Below are positions 23,529-33,700 of a stretch of DNA of 64,000 nt, in pieces. The notes under the pieces are model-generated. The model did no database searches. It was not told the origin of the DNA and saw nothing but the letters and a program-made list of their open reading frames with translations. The stretch is from Niastella vici (GTDB lineage Bacteria; Bacteroidota; Bacteroidia; Chitinophagales; Chitinophagaceae): positions 1 to 64,000 of the forward strand of contig NZ_LVYD01000045.1 in assembly GCF_002077945.1 (NCBI RefSeq), given 5' to 3'. Every line of letters starts with the position of its first letter. Positions within the stretch are counted from its first letter, which is position 1. The position numbers were made by a program, and so were the translations under genes.

Positions 23529-23831
23529 AAATTAAGCTCCTGAATCATTCGCCGGCCCGTAGCCTGTCGGGGCCGGCAAGCATCAATATCAATTTTGCTC
23601 CTTGGTTATCAATTTATTCTTTGCTATGTGTATCTTATGTCCTTTTTTATCGATCCAATAATATTTTGAATGCTTGTCAATATAAATGGTTTCACCATTT
23701 TTTTTATTTTAAAGGATAATTATGAGCGGTGTATTACAGAAGGCGGGCATAAAAAAAGGATCAGCTAACATGACCCTTTTAGTATATGTAATTTCAAACA
23801 ATTCTTTATCCGTTCTGTGCACATTGGCTTT
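23529..23831. other. 303-bp convergent intergenic region
   Basis: Contains a GC-rich hairpin GCCGGCCC/GGGCCGGC (23551-23577) 22 bp after the YihY stop, without a T-run. A plus-strand frame starting at 23722 is antisense to the more convincing minus-strand gene and was not accepted. Confidence 0.5.
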
Positions 23832-24122
23832 TTATTGCCTGATTATGCGAACACTATTATTGTATTCGATCAAAAGATGTAATACTTTAATTTTTTCAAT
23901 TATTTTATTTCTGAAAGTGCTATGGAACCGGGTTTTGTTAACTTCCTTTAAAGCGCTTTCATATTTAACTACAGCTTCTTCATACAGGCCATTATTTTCA
24001 TTCCTTATTGCTTCATTAAACAAGTCAACAGAGATATTCTTTTTACGTGACAGTAAAGAGCGCAAAACAAGAATAATAATTGACAGCCCTATGAATAAAA
24101 TGAAGTAATAATAAAATGGCAT
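23832..24122 (-). CDS. Small membrane-anchored protein with TPR-like helix pair
   Basis: 96 residues: an N-terminal hydrophobic span (YYYFILFIGLSIIILVL), a basic RSLLSRKK boundary, then about 65 residues resembling a single TPR (LFNEAIRNENNGLYEEAVVKYESAL). The cytoplasmic helix pair may bind a partner. It lies 26 bp after the end of the next gene on the same strand, so they probably share a transcript. Function unknown. Confidence 0.7.
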   Translation of the reverse strand: MPFYYYFILFIGLSIIILVLRSLLSRKKNISVDLFNEAIRNENNGLYEEAVVKYESALKEVNKTRFHSTFRNKIIEKIKVLHLLIEYNNSVRIIRQ

Positions 24123-24148
24123 ATAAAATATTTAGTGCCGGTAGAAAA

Positions 24149-24484
24149 TTAACCCTTTCCCGTTAAAAGCTGTGTACTAATGTATTCTTCATAATCCTTT
24201 AGGAAAATTTTATTGTCTCTGGCCGATTCAAATAAAGATTCCAGATTAGAAGTTTTGAAAAAACCAGAGGTGACCATTCGGGTGAGTGAAGGGTTGGCAT
24301 CAACCCAGTCGGTTTGCAGGCTGTGGTTCTTTAAATAAGATACAACGATCTCAACTTTGAAATAAACAGAGGCTTCTGATATTCCTGATCGTAAAGCAAA
24401 AAGTTCACTCATGGCTTTTGGATAGTTTGCCGGATTAAACTTTTCGTTGTTCTTAATAGTGATATTATTTGTATTGATTGTCAT
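24149..24484 (-). CDS. Hypothetical protein, 111 residues
   Basis: A soluble, mainly helical protein without signal peptide; the beginning MTINTNNITIKNNEKFNP is polar and probably disordered. I recognise no family. It is the first gene of a probable two-gene unit with the small TPR-like protein. A weaker, reverse-oriented copy of the recurring 19-bp motif (24535-24554) lies about 50 bp upstream of its start. Confidence 0.65.
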   Translation of the reverse strand: MTINTNNITIKNNEKFNPANYPKAMSELFALRSGISEASVYFKVEIVVSYLKNHSLQTDWVDANPSLTRMVTSGFFKTSNLESLFESARDNKIFLKDYEEYISTQLLTGKG

Positions 24485-24534
24485 AAAATATGTTAGATTG
24501 AATATCCCTAAACCTTTTCATGATTTCTATGTTT

Positions 24535-24554
24535 GAATGTGTAGGAATAACTAA
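24535..24554 (-). promoter_or_regulatory. Weak copy of recurring motif before 24484 gene
   Basis: Read on the minus strand: TTAGTTATTCCTACACATTC. It shares TTA..TTATTC..ACACATT with the stronger copies. Confidence 0.3.
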
Positions 24555-24617
24555 ATACAACAGCATACAAAACTGTGTCTTTTAATTCAAATAACAGTTA
24601 CATAATTGGAGAATTAA

Positions 24618-24638
24618 GTTATATTATTCACACATTTG
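24618..24638 (+). promoter_or_regulatory. Recurring motif GTTATATTATTCACACATTTG, copy 3
   Basis: The best-conserved copy together with 27210-27228. It ends five bases before the first ATG of the antiporter gene, so a protein bound here could block transcription or ribosome access. Confidence 0.5.
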
Positions 24639-24643
24639 AATGA

Positions 24644-26287
24644 ATGATGGAAAACTTTAAGATCATCATTTTTATATTAGTAGTGTTGATCAGCTTATCT
24701 GCTCTTGTTGATAAACTAAAACTTCCTAATCCCGTTTTTCTGGTGTTGGTGGGGCTGATCATTGGATTTATACCTGCATTGCCTGGCCTGGTTATGGATC
24801 CGGATGTTGTATTTCTTGTTTTTTTACCGCCCTTACTATATGATGCAGCTTTCCGTACTTCCTGGCATGAGTTTAAAACCAATATAAAACCCATATCAGC
24901 ATTAGGTGTCAGCCTTGTTTTTATTACTACGCTTGCTGTTGCCATTACAGCCCGTTATTTCATTCCAATGTTTAGCTGGCCGCTGGCTTTTCTAATGGGC
25001 GCAATCATTTCTCCGCCCGATGCGGTAGCTGCAACCGGTATCATTAAAGGTCTTGGACTGAACACAAAGGTCATCAGTATTCTGGAAGGTGAAAGCCTTG
25101 TTAATGACGCTTCTGCTTTAATTGCCTACCGCTATGCACTCGTAGCAAGCATTACGGGAGGTTTTCTGTTGTGGCAGGCTGGTTTACAGTTTTTGTATGT
25201 TGCCGGTGGTGGCATAATTATGGGTTTGCTGATTGGCTTTATACTAATATTTATTCATAAAAGAATCGAGAACCAGTCTATAGTTGAAACCAGCCTTACC
25301 TTGTTAACTCCATTTTTGTCTTATTTAGCTGCCGAACAAATACATGCCTCCGGCATACTGGCTGTAGTAAGTACCGGGCTTTTACTGGCGTGGCGTTCTC
25401 CGGAAATATTTTCTTACCAAACAAGGATACGAACAAGAGTGGTTTGGGACACTTTAATATTTTTGTTGAACGGCTTTGTATTTATTCTCATTGGCCTGCA
25501 ATTACCCGGTATTTTAAAGCAGTTAACAGGGTATAAATTATCTACGCTTATAGGTTATGGAATGATCATTAGCGTGGTGACTATTTTAATACGCATGATA
25601 TGGGTTTTCGCGGGGGCTTATTTACTCAGCTTGTTTAACCGTGATAAGAAAGAACATAACGGTGTACCGCCCGATCTGGAACAGTATGGCAACTGGAAGA
25701 ATGTTTTAATAGTAGCCTGGACAGGAACAAGAGGGGTGATCTCTATGGCGTTGGCCCTTGCGCTGCCGCTTAAACTTTATAATGGAAATGTCTTTCCGCA
25801 AAGACACCTGATCGTATTTGTTTGTTTTGTTGTGGTTTTTGTAACGCTGGTAGTACAGGGATTCTCCCTTCCCCTGCTGATCAGGCTGCTTAACGTGAAA
25901 CCTTCTATTAGTGAGGATAAGGAAGTAAAAGAACTCCAGTTGTATATGGTGAACAGCACGCTGCATTTTATTGATTATGAATTTTACCCACAGCCGGCCG
26001 AGCGGGTCAGGATGGAGTTAAAAAAGAAATTTGAGCAGGTAGCCGGAAAATTAGCCAATGAGATCAATATACATACAAGAAATGAAAACCAGGAAGAACA
26101 GTTAGCTGTAAGAACGCTTACCGAAATGCAAAAAGCGCAGATAGAGATCGGCCGGTTTCAACGGGAACTGTTGCTAAAACTCCATAAAGAAGGCCGGTTC
26201 AGCGATGCAGCAATAAGGATGGTGGAAAGGGATATGGATATAGATGAATTGAAATTGAATCAATTGCTGCCTAAAGAAGATAAATAA
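24644..26287 (+). CDS. Na+/H+ antiporter, CPA1 (NhaP-like) family
   Basis: 547 residues. An N-terminal domain of about 12 membrane spans carries the CPA1 signatures FLPPLLYDAAFRTS, GAIISPPDAVAATGII (ion-binding PDA) and LEGESLVNDASALIAYR, and TGTRGVISMALALALPL. The C-terminal ~120 residues are cytoplasmic and charged, with likely regulatory helices. It exchanges Na+ or K+ for H+ across the inner membrane. Start ATG is 24644 or the adjacent 24647. Confidence 0.95.
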   Translation: MMENFKIIIFILVVLISLSALVDKLKLPNPVFLVLVGLIIGFIPALPGLVMDPDVVFLVFLPPLLYDAAFRTSWHEFKTNIKPISALGVSLVFITTLAVAITARYFIPMFSWPLAFLMGAIISPPDAVAATGIIKGLGLNTKVISILEGESLVNDASALIAYRYALVASITGGFLLWQAGLQFLYVAGGGIIMGLLIGFILIFIHKRIENQSIVETSLTLLTPFLSYLAAEQIHASGILAVVSTGLLLAWRSPEIFSYQTRIRTRVVWDTLIFLLNGFVFILIGLQLPGILKQLTGYKLSTLIGYGMIISVVTILIRMIWVFAGAYLLSLFNRDKKEHNGVPPDLEQYGNWKNVLIVAWTGTRGVISMALALALPLKLYNGNVFPQRHLIVFVCFVVVFVTLVVQGFSLPLLIRLLNVKPSISEDKEVKELQLYMVNSTLHFIDYEFYPQPAERVRMELKKKFEQVAGKLANEINIHTRNENQEEQLAVRTLTEMQKAQIEIGRFQRELLLKLHKEGRFSDAAIRMVERDMDIDELKLNQLLPKEDK

Positions 26288-26366
26288 GGAAGTTTTACGT
26301 ACATTTAAGTAGGAAACGCCGTCATACCTGTACTACCTTTCTATACTGGCGGTAAAATTTGCTCCC

Positions 26367-26927
26367 TTGATATTGTATATTAAAAATATGGTTTGCCTCC
26401 GCTGTAAGATGGTCGTGAGAGAGGAATTGACAAAACTGGGTATCCATTTTACTTCAGTAGAATTAGGCGAAGTGGAAGTGATGGAGAATATTTCAGCTGA
26501 ACAAAAGGAACAGATAAAGACAGCGTTATTGAGATCGGGCCTCGAATTAATGGACGATAAAAAGAGCATTTTGATCCAGAAAATAAAAAATGTTATTATT
26601 GAAAAGGTCCATTATTCAGAAGAGCCGTTGGCAGTAAATTTTTCTGAATATTTAAGCCAGAAATTAAACTACGATTATACCTACCTGGCCAATCTCTTTT
26701 CAGAAGTGCAGGGTACTACGATTGAAAAATTCTTAATAGCCAACAAAATTGAACGGGTAAAAGAACTACTCGTATATAATGAGTTTAATTTAACCGAAAT
26801 CGCTTATCGGATGCATTATAGCAGTGTGGCGCATCTTTCGGCCCAGTTCAAGAAAGTAACCGGTCTTACCCCTTCACATTTTAAACAGCTAAAAAATAAG
26901 CGCCGGTCCATGCTGGATGAAATGTGA
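26367..26927 (+). CDS. AraC-type regulator with HMA-like N-terminus and CxxC pair
   Basis: 186 residues from TTG 26367, chosen because MILYIKNMVCLRCK then lines up with MKLYIKNMATLRCI, the start of the paralogue at 29945-30520. The N-terminal ~75 residues resemble a heavy-metal-associated fold and hold a CLRC pair. The C-terminal ~90 residues form the AraC double HTH (IEKFLIANKIERVKELLV, LTEIAYRMHYSSVAHLSAQFKKVTGLTPSHFKQ). It could bind the recurring motif found around its neighbours. It is not preceded by an ATG in the conserved position, so translation may be weak. Confidence 0.88.
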   Translation: MILYIKNMVCLRCKMVVREELTKLGIHFTSVELGEVEVMENISAEQKEQIKTALLRSGLELMDDKKSILIQKIKNVIIEKVHYSEEPLAVNFSEYLSQKLNYDYTYLANLFSEVQGTTIEKFLIANKIERVKELLVYNEFNLTEIAYRMHYSSVAHLSAQFKKVTGLTPSHFKQLKNKRRSMLDEM

Positions 26928-27006
26928 ATCAAATCATTCCTTTATTACACCATTACTGCCCTTTCTTAACAGGGGAAATAATGCCCCATAGAACTGCTTT
27001 ATCTAT

Positions 27007-27026
27007 AAGTGTGAATTGTGTAACAT
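27007..27026 (-). promoter_or_regulatory. Recurring motif, reverse copy 4
   Basis: Minus-strand reading ATGTTACACAATTCACACTT keeps the TTAC..AATTCACACTT pattern. It lies about 80 bp after the AraC stop codon and 290 bp before the desaturase. Confidence 0.35.
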
Positions 27027-27104
27027 ATTTAATAAAATGTATAACATGAATAAAAAACCAGCTATTATCCTGTTCCGGTTTTTCATAGGATATTGGATTA
27101 ATTC

Positions 27105-27135
27105 AGGGCTGGATTTTTATCCTGGCCCTTTTTTT
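27105..27135 (+). terminator. Weak terminator after AraC gene
   Basis: AGGGC-TGGA and TCCT-GGCCCT can pair with a bulge around a T-rich loop, followed by seven T. The stem is imperfect. Confidence 0.5.
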
Positions 27136-27209
27136 AGATCTAAAACGATGACATTCAACGCCATTCATTAGTTTAAATGATGCCCATCATTAAACACCGT
27201 TCAGTAAAT

Positions 27210-27228
27210 AATGTGTGAATAATATAAC
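27210..27228 (-). promoter_or_regulatory. Recurring motif, reverse copy 5
   Basis: Minus-strand reading GTTATATTATTCACACATT is identical over 19 bases to the copy before the antiporter gene. It lies 90 bp before the desaturase start. Confidence 0.55.
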
Positions 27229-27317
27229 TCTCTCTAGGAAGTATATAACAGTTATACTGTGAAATTAAGTCAATTTTGATGGAAGCAGCTATGCTGATTT
27301 AAAAATACGGTTCGGGT

Positions 27318-28388
27318 ATGCCTAAAATAACATTTAATAACAAGGACCATTTGTTTTTCCAGTCTGTTAAAAGATCTGTGGAAGCTTATTTTCAAAACAA
27401 CCGGCTCAAAAAAACCGGAAACTGGAAATTGTATACAAAAGCATTGGTATTGATTCCGGTTGCTGTTGCAGTCTATTGCTGGTTGCTGTTTGGCAATTAT
27501 AGTTGGCCGGTTGGCGTATTGCTTTCCGGGCTTTTTGGTTTCAGCCTGGTATGCATAGCGTTTAATGTGATGCACGACGCCTGTCATGGCAGCTATTCCG
27601 GAAAGAAATGGGTCAATGATTTCATGGGTTTAAGTATGAATGTTTTAGGCAGCAATGCGTTTATCTGGAAGATCAAGCACAATATTATTCATCATACCTA
27701 TACCAATATAGACGGAGTTGACGATGATATCGCCAATGGCCCGTTATTAAGGCAATGCATTACCCAAAAATGGATGCCTATACATCGCTACCAGTTCATC
27801 TATATGTTCATCCTGTATTCTGTAAGCACGCTTGCCTGGATGTGGGGCACTGATTTTTACAAGTACTTTTCAAAAAAGATCCATACTACCGTTATTAAAA
27901 AAATCGATGCCCGGCAGCATGTCATATTCTGGATCAGTAAGGTATTGTATCTGTTTTTTTATGTTATTGTACCTGTTTATTTTTTAGGGTGGCAGGCATG
28001 GTTAACCGGTTTTTTAATTCTTCATATAACAATGGGGCTTGTTTTATCTATCGTATTTCAGCTGGCGCATGTGGTGGAAAAAACTTCTTTTGATTCGGTT
28101 GCAGAAAACAGTAAGGTGATAGCATCGGAATGGGCTGTTCATGAAGTGAAAACCACTGCCGATTTTGCCCCTCGAAATAAAGTGATCAGCTGGCTAGTGG
28201 GTGGTTTAAATTTCCAGATAGAGCATCACCTTTTTCCGCAGATCAGCCATGTGCATTACCCGGCATTAAGTAAAATAGTACGGAAACAATGTGAATTATT
28301 TGGTTTGCCCTACAACTATTACCCAACCATGAGTGAGGCCATTTACTCGCATGTGCGGCTCATGAAACAATTAGGAAGAAACTATTAA
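27318..28388 (+). CDS. Membrane fatty-acid desaturase
   Basis: 356 residues. The three histidine boxes of acyl-lipid/acyl-CoA front-end desaturases are present: HDACHG, HNIIHHTYTN and QIEHHLFPQ, the last with glutamine in place of the first histidine as in delta-5/delta-6 types. Four membrane spans lie between them. It introduces a double bond into acyl chains with a di-iron centre. No fused cytochrome b5 is present. A radical-SAM gene follows after 4 bp, so the pair forms an operon for lipid modification, flanked by two related AraC regulators. Confidence 0.94.
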   Translation: MPKITFNNKDHLFFQSVKRSVEAYFQNNRLKKTGNWKLYTKALVLIPVAVAVYCWLLFGNYSWPVGVLLSGLFGFSLVCIAFNVMHDACHGSYSGKKWVNDFMGLSMNVLGSNAFIWKIKHNIIHHTYTNIDGVDDDIANGPLLRQCITQKWMPIHRYQFIYMFILYSVSTLAWMWGTDFYKYFSKKIHTTVIKKIDARQHVIFWISKVLYLFFYVIVPVYFLGWQAWLTGFLILHITMGLVLSIVFQLAHVVEKTSFDSVAENSKVIASEWAVHEVKTTADFAPRNKVISWLVGGLNFQIEHHLFPQISHVHYPALSKIVRKQCELFGLPYNYYPTMSEAIYSHVRLMKQLGRNY

Positions 28389-28392
28389 TAAT

Positions 28393-29919
28393 ATGCGATC
28401 TCTTAAAATAGGGGTAATTGATCTTGTATGTAAAAGCCCCTCCAGGTCCTTATGGGGAAAGATCATGCATGCTAACCTGGCCAGTATAATGCCTCAGGTG
28501 ATAGCCACCTGGTGCGAACAGGAAGGGCATACCGTCACCATGATATGTTATACTGGGAATGAAGATTTGCGTAAAGAGCTACCGGAAAATGTAGACTTGA
28601 TTTTCATTAGTTCATTTACCCAGGCGGCGCTCCTGGCTTATGCAATCAGTAACTATTTCCGTAGCCGCGGAATAATAACCGTTCTTGGTGGTCCGCATGC
28701 ACGGTGTTATCCCGATGATGCTATTCAATACTTTGATTACGTACTGGGTTTTACCAACCGGGGAATAATTACAGAGTTATTGAATAATTGTATACCCCAA
28801 CGTCCTGTAGGAAAAAAAATGTGTGCCGGTAAACAACCGGCAAATTTATGCAGCATACAGGAGCGATGGAAATTTATTGAGGCTACTTTAAAGAAGGCCC
28901 CTTTTATTAAGATTGTGCCTATACTGGGAAGTGTTGGTTGCCCCTATACATGTTCGTTCTGTATTGATTCAACTGTCACTTATCAGGCATTGGATTTTCA
29001 AACAATAAGTTCTGATCTTCAATTTTTGCTTACAAAGTATAAAAAGCCGTGGATAGCATGGCATGACCCGAATTTTGGTATACGGTTCGACGAAAGTATG
29101 CAGGCAATCGCTTCGGCTGCGCCGCCTAAAAGCTTTCATTTTATTGCAGAGAGCAGCCTTTCTGTTTTGACAGAAGGTCACCTGAATAAATTAAAGGAAA
29201 ATGGTTTTGCCGCCCTGCTGCCAGGTGTAGAATCATGGTACGAATTGGGTAATAAGGCGCGGGCTTCACATATTACCGGAGCCGAAAAAGTGAAACAGAT
29301 CTCCGAACACATTAATACTGTTTTTCGTTATGTGCCATATGTACAAACAAACTTTGTACTGGGCCTCGATAGCGATGCGGGGGCTGAACCATTCGAGCTT
29401 ACCAAACGCTTTATTGATTCTTCCCCTACCGCTTTCCCCGGGTTTTCGCTCCTCACTGCTTTCGGTGAGGCTGCTCCGCTGAACCTGGAATATCAAAGAG
29501 CAGGACGGGTACTTCCATTTCCATTTCACTTTCTTAATAATCACTTGGCTATGAATGTGAAACCCAAAAATTATGATTGGGTCGACTTTTACGACAAAGT
29601 GATTGATCTTACAGAATATGCATTTTCACCAAAGGCGATCTATCGACGTTTTATGCATACGAAAGGTTTTACATCGAAATGGATGAATGTTATGCGCGCC
29701 ATTTCTTCGGAAGGTTGGGGCCGGTTGAAATTTTACCGGCAGGTAAGGCAAAACCTTATTCAGGACCGCAACTTTAGAAAATATTTTGAGGGGGAATCGC
29801 AGCAATTGCCAGAGTTCTATAAAAACATTATTAAAACGGATCTCGGCGTGTGGTGGCAATGGCTGCCAGATACCGCCCTGTTACATAATGCATATGCGTA
29901 TCTTCAGAAGACCAATTAA
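28393..29919 (+). CDS. B12-binding radical SAM protein
   Basis: 508 residues. An N-terminal cobalamin-binding-like Rossmann domain (IFISSFTQAALLAYAISNYFRSRG, VLGGPHARCYPDDA) is followed by a radical SAM core with the cluster motif CPYTCSFC near residue 185, and a C-terminal helical region. Such enzymes methylate or rearrange unactivated carbons. Its location 4 bp after a desaturase suggests a fatty-acid or lipid substrate, possibly as in hopanoid or branched-lipid modification, but the substrate is unknown. Confidence 0.9.
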   Translation: MRSLKIGVIDLVCKSPSRSLWGKIMHANLASIMPQVIATWCEQEGHTVTMICYTGNEDLRKELPENVDLIFISSFTQAALLAYAISNYFRSRGIITVLGGPHARCYPDDAIQYFDYVLGFTNRGIITELLNNCIPQRPVGKKMCAGKQPANLCSIQERWKFIEATLKKAPFIKIVPILGSVGCPYTCSFCIDSTVTYQALDFQTISSDLQFLLTKYKKPWIAWHDPNFGIRFDESMQAIASAAPPKSFHFIAESSLSVLTEGHLNKLKENGFAALLPGVESWYELGNKARASHITGAEKVKQISEHINTVFRYVPYVQTNFVLGLDSDAGAEPFELTKRFIDSSPTAFPGFSLLTAFGEAAPLNLEYQRAGRVLPFPFHFLNNHLAMNVKPKNYDWVDFYDKVIDLTEYAFSPKAIYRRFMHTKGFTSKWMNVMRAISSEGWGRLKFYRQVRQNLIQDRNFRKYFEGESQQLPEFYKNIIKTDLGVWWQWLPDTALLHNAYAYLQKTN

Positions 29920-29944
29920 TTGTTGTACTAACTGTAATTCCCTG

Positions 29945-30520
29945 CTATTTCTGGTTACCGCACACCTTTTCAACGAGATCACGTTTATTGCCATTGTTTT
30001 GTTTGAAGTGCGTAGGGGAAAGGCCGGTGATTTTTTTGAACTGCGCCGAAAGATGTGCAACACTGCTAAAATGCAATTTGAAGGCTATATCCGTGAGGGA
30101 AAGCTCTTTGTAAATGAGTAGTTCCTTAACCCGTTCAATTTTGTGGCAGATATAGAATTTTTCTATAGTAATGCCCAGTTGGTTTGAAAACAGGTTCGAC
30201 ATATAGGTGTAATCATAGTGCAATTGATTACTAAGGTATACAGACAGGTTTTTGACTAACGGTTCGTCTGTGTGGTAGATGAGATTAATAATGAGGGCCT
30301 TAATTTGTTGAGCCAGGATAGTTTTTTTGTCTTCCAGTAATTCCAGATCTAATGATAATAGAGTGGATTTGATCTGATTAAGCTGGGTATCGGAGATGTT
30401 CTCTTTCAGGCTAACCTCCCCCAAATTCACTTCACTATACTGAATACCAAGCTTTTCCAATGCATCTTTTACAACAATAATGCAGCGGAGGGTAGCCATA
30501 TTTTTAATGTAGAGTTTCAA
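29945..30520 (-). CDS. AraC-type regulator, paralogue lacking the CxxC pair
   Basis: 191 residues. It is collinear with the protein at 26367-26927: MKLYIKNMATLRCIIVVKDALEKLG at the start and IEKFYICHKIERVKELL, LTDIAFKLHFSSVAHLSAQFKKITGLSPTHF in the double HTH. The N-terminal CxxC of the paralogue is reduced to one cysteine (ATLRC), which should remove any two-cysteine metal or redox site. The gene is convergent with the radical-SAM gene. The two regulators flank the desaturase/radical-SAM operon. Confidence 0.9.
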   Translation of the reverse strand: MKLYIKNMATLRCIIVVKDALEKLGIQYSEVNLGEVSLKENISDTQLNQIKSTLLSLDLELLEDKKTILAQQIKALIINLIYHTDEPLVKNLSVYLSNQLHYDYTYMSNLFSNQLGITIEKFYICHKIERVKELLIYKELSLTDIAFKLHFSSVAHLSAQFKKITGLSPTHFKQNNGNKRDLVEKVCGNQK

Positions 30521-30727
30521 GTAAGTTTATTTTCGGCAATTGACTTAAACAGGAAGCTCTCTTAGGGGGATCAGGTCAGTTGATCATTGGGTGTGGCAAA
30601 TAACTTATACCATAATTGTACCAGCCCTGCTACATTCTTCAACACCAGAATGCGATTTGTAACCATAGCCTTAATAAATGTACCTTGGAAAGGTTTTTCG
30701 ACCATAATTTTCAGCAAATGCTACATC

Positions 30728-33700
30728 ATGTCTGAATTTCACATTAAAGATAAAAACAAGGAACCTTCTGATAATCTTTTCCCGGTAGTGGGCGTGGGAG
30801 CCTCGGCTGGAGGCCTGGAAGCTTTTAAAAAGCTGATGAAGGCTTTACCGGAAAATGCAGGAGCCGCCTATATTTTGGTACAACACCTGGAGCCGTCGCA
30901 TGATAGTATGTTGGTGGAGATACTGCAAAAGACCACATTAATACCCGTACAGGAGATCACCAATAATGTACGGGTTGAGCCAAACAGGGTGTATGTGATC
31001 CCTTCGAACAAATTGCTGATGGCAAATGATGGCCGTCTTGAATTAAGTCCCCGGGGGCCGAAAGGCGAGAAAAATATGCCTATCGATCTTTTTTTCACCT
31101 CGCTGGCTGAAGTTCACCAGAGCCAGGCGATCGGCGTGGTTTTATCCGGAACCGGAGCCGATGGTACCCTTGGATTGAAGTCGATCAAGGAACATGGGGG
31201 CTTTACTTTTGCCCAGGAACCACAATCTGCTGCCTTTTCCGGCATGCCTCAGAGCGCTATCGATGCGGAAGTAGTGGATTTTATTCTTAAACCCGAAGAA
31301 ATCCCTTTGCAACTGGCCAGGATATCGGAAATTTTCAGAAATGGTTTGGAGGTGGAAAAAGAAGAAGGGAAATCGGCCAGGGAAGAGGCTTTTCGTCAAA
31401 TAATTGCGTTATTACGTGTACGGAAAGGAAATGATTTCACCTATTATAAACAGACTACCATTCGCAGGCGCATCATTCGCAGGATGGGCTTGAACAAGAT
31501 TGAAAATATTACGGATTACCTTACCTATTTCAGGGAGAATATTGCTGAACAGGATCTTCTGTATCAGGATCTCCTTATTCCGGTAACGGATTTTTTCCGC
31601 GATCCGAAGGTTTTTGCAGCACTATACGAATCCGTGTTTCCAAACATCTTAAAGGATAAAGATGATGCTAACCCGTTGCGCATCTGGATCGCCGGCTGTT
31701 CAACCGGAGAAGAGCCCTACTCAATGGCCATCTGCCTGAGCGAATATTTAGGAGATAAGGTAGCCGACTATAAGATCCAGATCTTTGCGACAGATATTTC
31801 TGAAAAATCGATAGCAAAAGCCCGTATTGGCATTTACTCCAAAAAAGAGCTGGGCGGATTAAGCGCCCTCCGGGTGGAAAAATATTTTACTAAAGTAAAT
31901 GGCGGCTATCGTGTCAATAAGTCCATCAGGGATATGTGTGTGTTTGCCTGCCATAATTTTTTGAAAGATCCGCCCTTTGCAAAAATGAGCCTGATCAGTT
32001 GCCGGAATGTACTGATCTATATGGAAACATTTCTCCAAAAAAGGGCGTTGACCACTTTTCACTACGCGCTGAATGAGAACGGATATTTGTTACTGGGCAA
32101 TTCAGAGACTACAGCGCCTGCGGCAGAGCTGTTTGCAACTTATGGAAAAAGTGAAAAGATCTATACAAGAAAAAACGTTCCCGGAAAGTTTTTGCATCCT
32201 TCTTCCAATAAAACTGAAAATATATCTAGAGACAGTGTGGACACTGTTAAAAAGGAACCGGGGCGCGACGATTTTCAGCGGAGCGCCGATGAGGTAATTG
32301 TACAAAAGTTTTCACCGCCCGGGGTAGTAGTAAATGAAGAAATGGACATTGTGCAGTTCAGGGGGATAACTGGCGCCTGGCTTGAACCGGCACCAGGAAA
32401 AGCGAGCCTGAACGTGCTGAAAATGGTTAAACCAGGACTGGCCTTTGAACTGCGGAATGCTTTGCATAAAGCAAAAACGGATAAAAAACCGGTGGTGAAA
32501 AAAGGGATCTCTCTTGTTGCACCTGAGAAACAGCAATTGGTGACCATTGAAGTTATTCCGTTGTTGAATACGATCGAACCCTATTATCTGGTTCTTTTTG
32601 GGGATACAATGACTAATGTGCCAGGCGAAGACCTGGAAAGGTTAACCCGGGAAGCCCTGAATAAAGAGTTGGCCGAAAGCGAACGGAACAGTCAATTGGA
32701 AAGAGAGTTGGCCCAGTTGCGTGAGGATATAAGAAGCATTACCGAAGATCAGGAAGCGGTTAATGAGGAGCTGCAAAGCGCAAACGAAGAGCTGTTGTCG
32801 GGTAGTGAAGAGTTGCAAAGCCTGAATGAAGAACTGGAAACATCAAAGGAGGAGATCCAAAGCACTAATGAAGAGCTGACTACGCTGAACCAGGAGCTTC
32901 AGGACCGGAATGATCAATTGAATATTGCCCGGTTGTACGCCGAGTCCATAATAGCTACCATCCGGGAACCACTCATTGTGCTGGATAAGGAGATGAAAGT
33001 AAGAACGGCTAACCAGTCATATTATAAGAAGTTCAAAACTACAGAGGGGGATACGGAAGGGCAATCCTTTTATCAGCTTGGAAACAGACTGTGGGATATT
33101 CCAGAGCTTCGATCGGCCCTGGAAAATAGTTTGTTGACAGATGGCCGTATTACTGATGTGGAGATCAAACAAAGATTTGAAGATATTGGAGAAAGGATCT
33201 TGTTGTTAAATGCCTGCCGGATAGCCAGAAAAGATAATGGTGAATTATTAGTATTACTGGCTTTTGAGGACATCACAGATACCAGGAACCGGGAAACTGA
33301 TCTCGTTAATTTTTCGCGTGAACTGGAAAGTAAAGTATCAGAACGCACCCTTTCGCTTAAAGAAGCCAATACCTTGCTTAAACAATCAAATGATAGTCTG
33401 GAACAGTATGCAACAATTGCTTCCCATGATTTGCAGGAACCCTTGCGAAAGATCCGGACTTTTTCGGCGCTTCTGAGTGAACGGTTTAGGAAAGATATAG
33501 ATGGTGAGGCCAGGGAATTGATCGACAAGATCGGCCTGGCTGCAAAACGAATGTCAGAATTGATCAGTGATGTACTTAATATTTCAAAGGTATTGGACGC
33601 TAATGTTTTTGAACAGGTAGACCTGAACGTTATTCTGCAAAATGTAAAGAAAGATTTTGACATGCTGATTGCACAGAAAAAAGCCATTATAACACAGGGT

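Larger units (their letters stand above)
26928..27317. other. 390-bp region before the desaturase
   Basis: Holds two reverse-oriented copies of the recurring motif (27007-27026, 27210-27228) and a weak terminator (27105-27135). No gene is seen. Confidence 0.55.

Noticed and set aside
23722-24108. 128-codon plus-strand frame
   Set aside because: Antisense to the small TPR-like gene, which has the better protein signature (membrane span plus TPR-like pair).
30587-30727. Upstream extension of the CheB/CheR kinase
   Set aside because: The extra 47 residues have no domain character and ATG 30728 precedes the CheB fold directly.
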